Source of the DNA: Desulfobacula sp.
GTDB taxonomy: Bacteria > Desulfobacterota > Desulfobacteria > Desulfobacterales > Desulfobacteraceae
Direction of reading: 5' to 3'
DNA length: 34,090 bases
Assembly (NCBI RefSeq): GCF_014237455.1
Contig: NZ_JABZFL010000072.1
Span: 1-34,090 of the forward strand
Of this stretch, positions 32,962-34,090 are shown in pieces (within the stretch, counting starts at the first letter, position 1; each line of letters begins with the position of its first letter). The translations under genes were made by a program, and so were the position numbers. The notes under the pieces are model-generated. The model ran no database searches, was not told the DNA's origin, and was given only the letters and a program-made list of their open reading frames with translations.

Positions 32962-33624
32962 TTATTTCATGTATCCAATGACAGTCGCACCGGCTTTTGT
33001 TTTCTCATCTACACTGACAGCAACGTCAAAATCATAAGGCAAATATAAATCAAGACGGGAACCGAACCGGATCATGCCGTACCGGTCACCCTTTTTGATC
33101 TTTTCACCCTCTTTGACACAATTAACAATCCTTCTGGCAACAAGACCGGCTATCTGAACCACTGCAAAGCTTGCATCATCAGGTGTCTTAATAATTAATG
33201 CATTTCTCTCATTGTGAGTAGATGCCTTGTCAAACGAAGCATTCATAAACTTCCCGGGATAATACAAAACCTTTTGCACCACCCCGTCAAAAGGAACCCG
33301 ATTCACATGAACATTAAACACATTCATAAAAATACTGACCTTGGTACAGGGACCGGACAAATAGTCACATTTTTCCTGTTTTTCAACAATGATCACCTTC
33401 CCGTCAGCAGGAGAAACAAGGCTTTTCTCATCTTTAGGGATATCACGATCAGGATCTCGGAAAAACCAGCAGACAAATAAAGTAACAGCAAAACAGATCC
33501 AGGCAAATAATCCCCACCCAAAATAAAAAAGCATCCCCGTAATGAGGATGGCTATAAAAACAAATATCAGCCCGGGTTGTGCAATAGGTAAAACTGCCCG
33601 CGCCGGCCATTTTGAATTATCCAT
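32962..33624 (-). CDS. psd: Phosphatidylserine decarboxylase proenzyme, short form
   Basis: A 220-residue proenzyme converting phosphatidylserine to phosphatidylethanolamine. Two membrane segments near residues 15-52 anchor it, followed by FFRDPDRDIPKDEKSLVSPADGK, the usual family N-terminal stretch, and FMNVFNVHVNRVPFDG. Self-cleavage at G188-S189 (RFGSRLDLYLP) makes the pyruvoyl cofactor on the new alpha chain. The length fits the short PSD type II/archaeal-like subfamily. It is the first gene of the operon; the promoter at 33663-33692 leaves a leader of about 32 bases, with GGAAAG before the ATG. Confidence 0.95.
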   Translation of the reverse strand: MDNSKWPARAVLPIAQPGLIFVFIAILITGMLFYFGWGLFAWICFAVTLFVCWFFRDPDRDIPKDEKSLVSPADGKVIIVEKQEKCDYLSGPCTKVSIFMNVFNVHVNRVPFDGVVQKVLYYPGKFMNASFDKASTHNERNALIIKTPDDASFAVVQIAGLVARRIVNCVKEGEKIKKGDRYGMIRFGSRLDLYLPYDFDVAVSVDEKTKAGATVIGYMK

Positions 33625-33662
33625 AATTTAACTTTCCGCAACTCCGCAAATATGAGCTTGCT

Positions 33663-33692
33663 ATAATATCAAAATATTCATCATAATGTCAA
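33663..33692 (-). promoter_or_regulatory. Promoter of the psd-pssA-greA-rpoZ-ttcA-folE2 operon
   Basis: Minus-strand TTGACA (33687-33692), 18-base spacer, TATTAT (33663-33668): eleven of twelve consensus bases. The predicted start is about 32 bases before psd. Confidence 0.7.
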
Positions 33693-33697
33693 TATAC

Positions 33698-33832
33698 TTA
33701 TTTTACAGATGAATCTTTGATATAAACTTGGCCAATACCCGTTCCGATCCAGGTTATCTTGTCCGCCCTAGTGCCTGAATAATTTTTTAAAGTTCTCAAA
33801 GGTCTTGCATTGAACGGCAGAAACTCGGTCAT
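33698..33832 (-). CDS. Short hypothetical reading frame, possibly part of a decayed gene
   Basis: A 44-codon frame beginning MTEFLPFNARPLRTLKNYSG, with GAGGGA just before the ATG. The composition looks protein-like, but no family is recognised, and the stop lies 6 bases before the psd promoter. An in-frame GTG at 33847 could extend it. It may be the tail of a broken gene whose earlier parts lie in another frame at 33843-34061. Confidence 0.25.
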   Translation of the reverse strand: MTEFLPFNARPLRTLKNYSGTRADKITWIGTGIGQVYIKDSSVK

Positions 33833-34090
33833 GCTTCCCTCAAACACTCTGCCGTCTTAACCATTCCAGACCTTTGGAACTTTTATAAAAATTACAGGCA
33901 ATCCGGTTGGACAAAACAACCTGAATCTCCAGTGGAAGGGTGATTGCCTTAAGGGAGCATTATGGATCATGGCTTACAAGTTCTTGATTACCGTAGCGGT
34001 TAAGCCGCCATGGTGTTTGAGCGCCTATAAGAAAGTAAGTCAATAAAAAATAGTTATCCATTAACAAAAAATATGTTTTTTTGCTTACGG
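33833..34090. other. Intergenic region with fragmentary reading frames and small inverted repeats
   Basis: No intact gene was found. On the minus strand a 33-codon frame starts at 34061 (with TPWRLNRYGNQELVSHDP at its end), stops at 33960-33962, and the same frame then stays open for 39 codons to 33840-33842 (ITLPLEIQVVLSN, SSKGLEWLRRQSV), after which the frame at 33698-33832 continues in another phase. This looks like one small coding unit broken by a stop and a frameshift, or a structured RNA. Inverted arms AGGCAATC (33896-33903) and GATTGCCT (33942-33949) and the palindrome CCTTAAGG (33947-33954) are present. Confidence 0.3.

Noticed and set aside
33896-33949. Integron attC site
   Set aside because: The 8-bp inverted arms are present, but no paired RYYYAAC/GTTRRRY core sites, integrase or gene cassettes are seen.

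Overview
The window reads as chromosomal DNA from a Gram-negative anaerobe, most likely a sulfate-reducing deltaproteobacterium of the Desulfobacterales type. This is inferred from moderate AT-richness, NtrC-type regulators beside PF04392-type binding proteins, a serralysin-type (PrtD/HlyD/TolC) type I secretion route and a Wzm/Wzt polysaccharide exporter. No rRNA, tRNA, CRISPR array or intact insertion sequence was seen.

Layout. (1) 1-8840, minus strand: a polysaccharide operon read right to left. It has two rhamnosyltransferase-like GT2 enzymes, the ABC exporter Wzm/Wzt (Wzt with a C-terminal glycan-binding domain), a methyltransferase-GT2-GT2 fusion, a WsaF-like glycosyltransferase, another GT2, and the first 12 codons of a nucleotide-sugar epimerase/dehydratase at the left edge. 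(2) 9108-9809, plus strand: sapC. (3) 9839-16341, minus strand: a type I secretion operon with a 70-aa membrane protein, three tandem PrtD-type ABC transporters and an HlyD adaptor. (4) 16564-18089, plus strand: a hipB-hipA toxin-antitoxin pair ending at a bidirectional terminator. (5) 18219-29809, minus strand: binding protein, histidine kinase, sigma-54 response regulator, TonB-dependent receptor, secreted CAP-like protein, TolC, and a 924-aa acidic RTX/S-layer-like protein. (6) 29937-33692, minus strand: housekeeping operon psd-pssA-greA-rpoZ-ttcA-folE2 with a near-consensus promoter. (7) 33698-34090: no intact gene, but traces of a decayed or very small coding region.

How the parts fit. 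The 924-aa protein is the obvious substrate for the PrtD/HlyD/TolC channel, and SapC is historically tied to S-layer loci. A Wzm/Wzt-exported glycan operon adjoins them, as in Caulobacter, where an RTX S-layer protein is anchored on O-polysaccharide. The glycan and secretion operons carry a 26-bp promoter-region element that matches at 23 positions, suggesting co-regulation. The best candidate for something undescribed is therefore a cell-surface module: glycan anchor, S-layer-like RTX protein, a three-ABC exporter with one degenerate ATPase, and a sensor-linked outer-membrane group. All functions are assigned from motifs read by eye; no database search was run.
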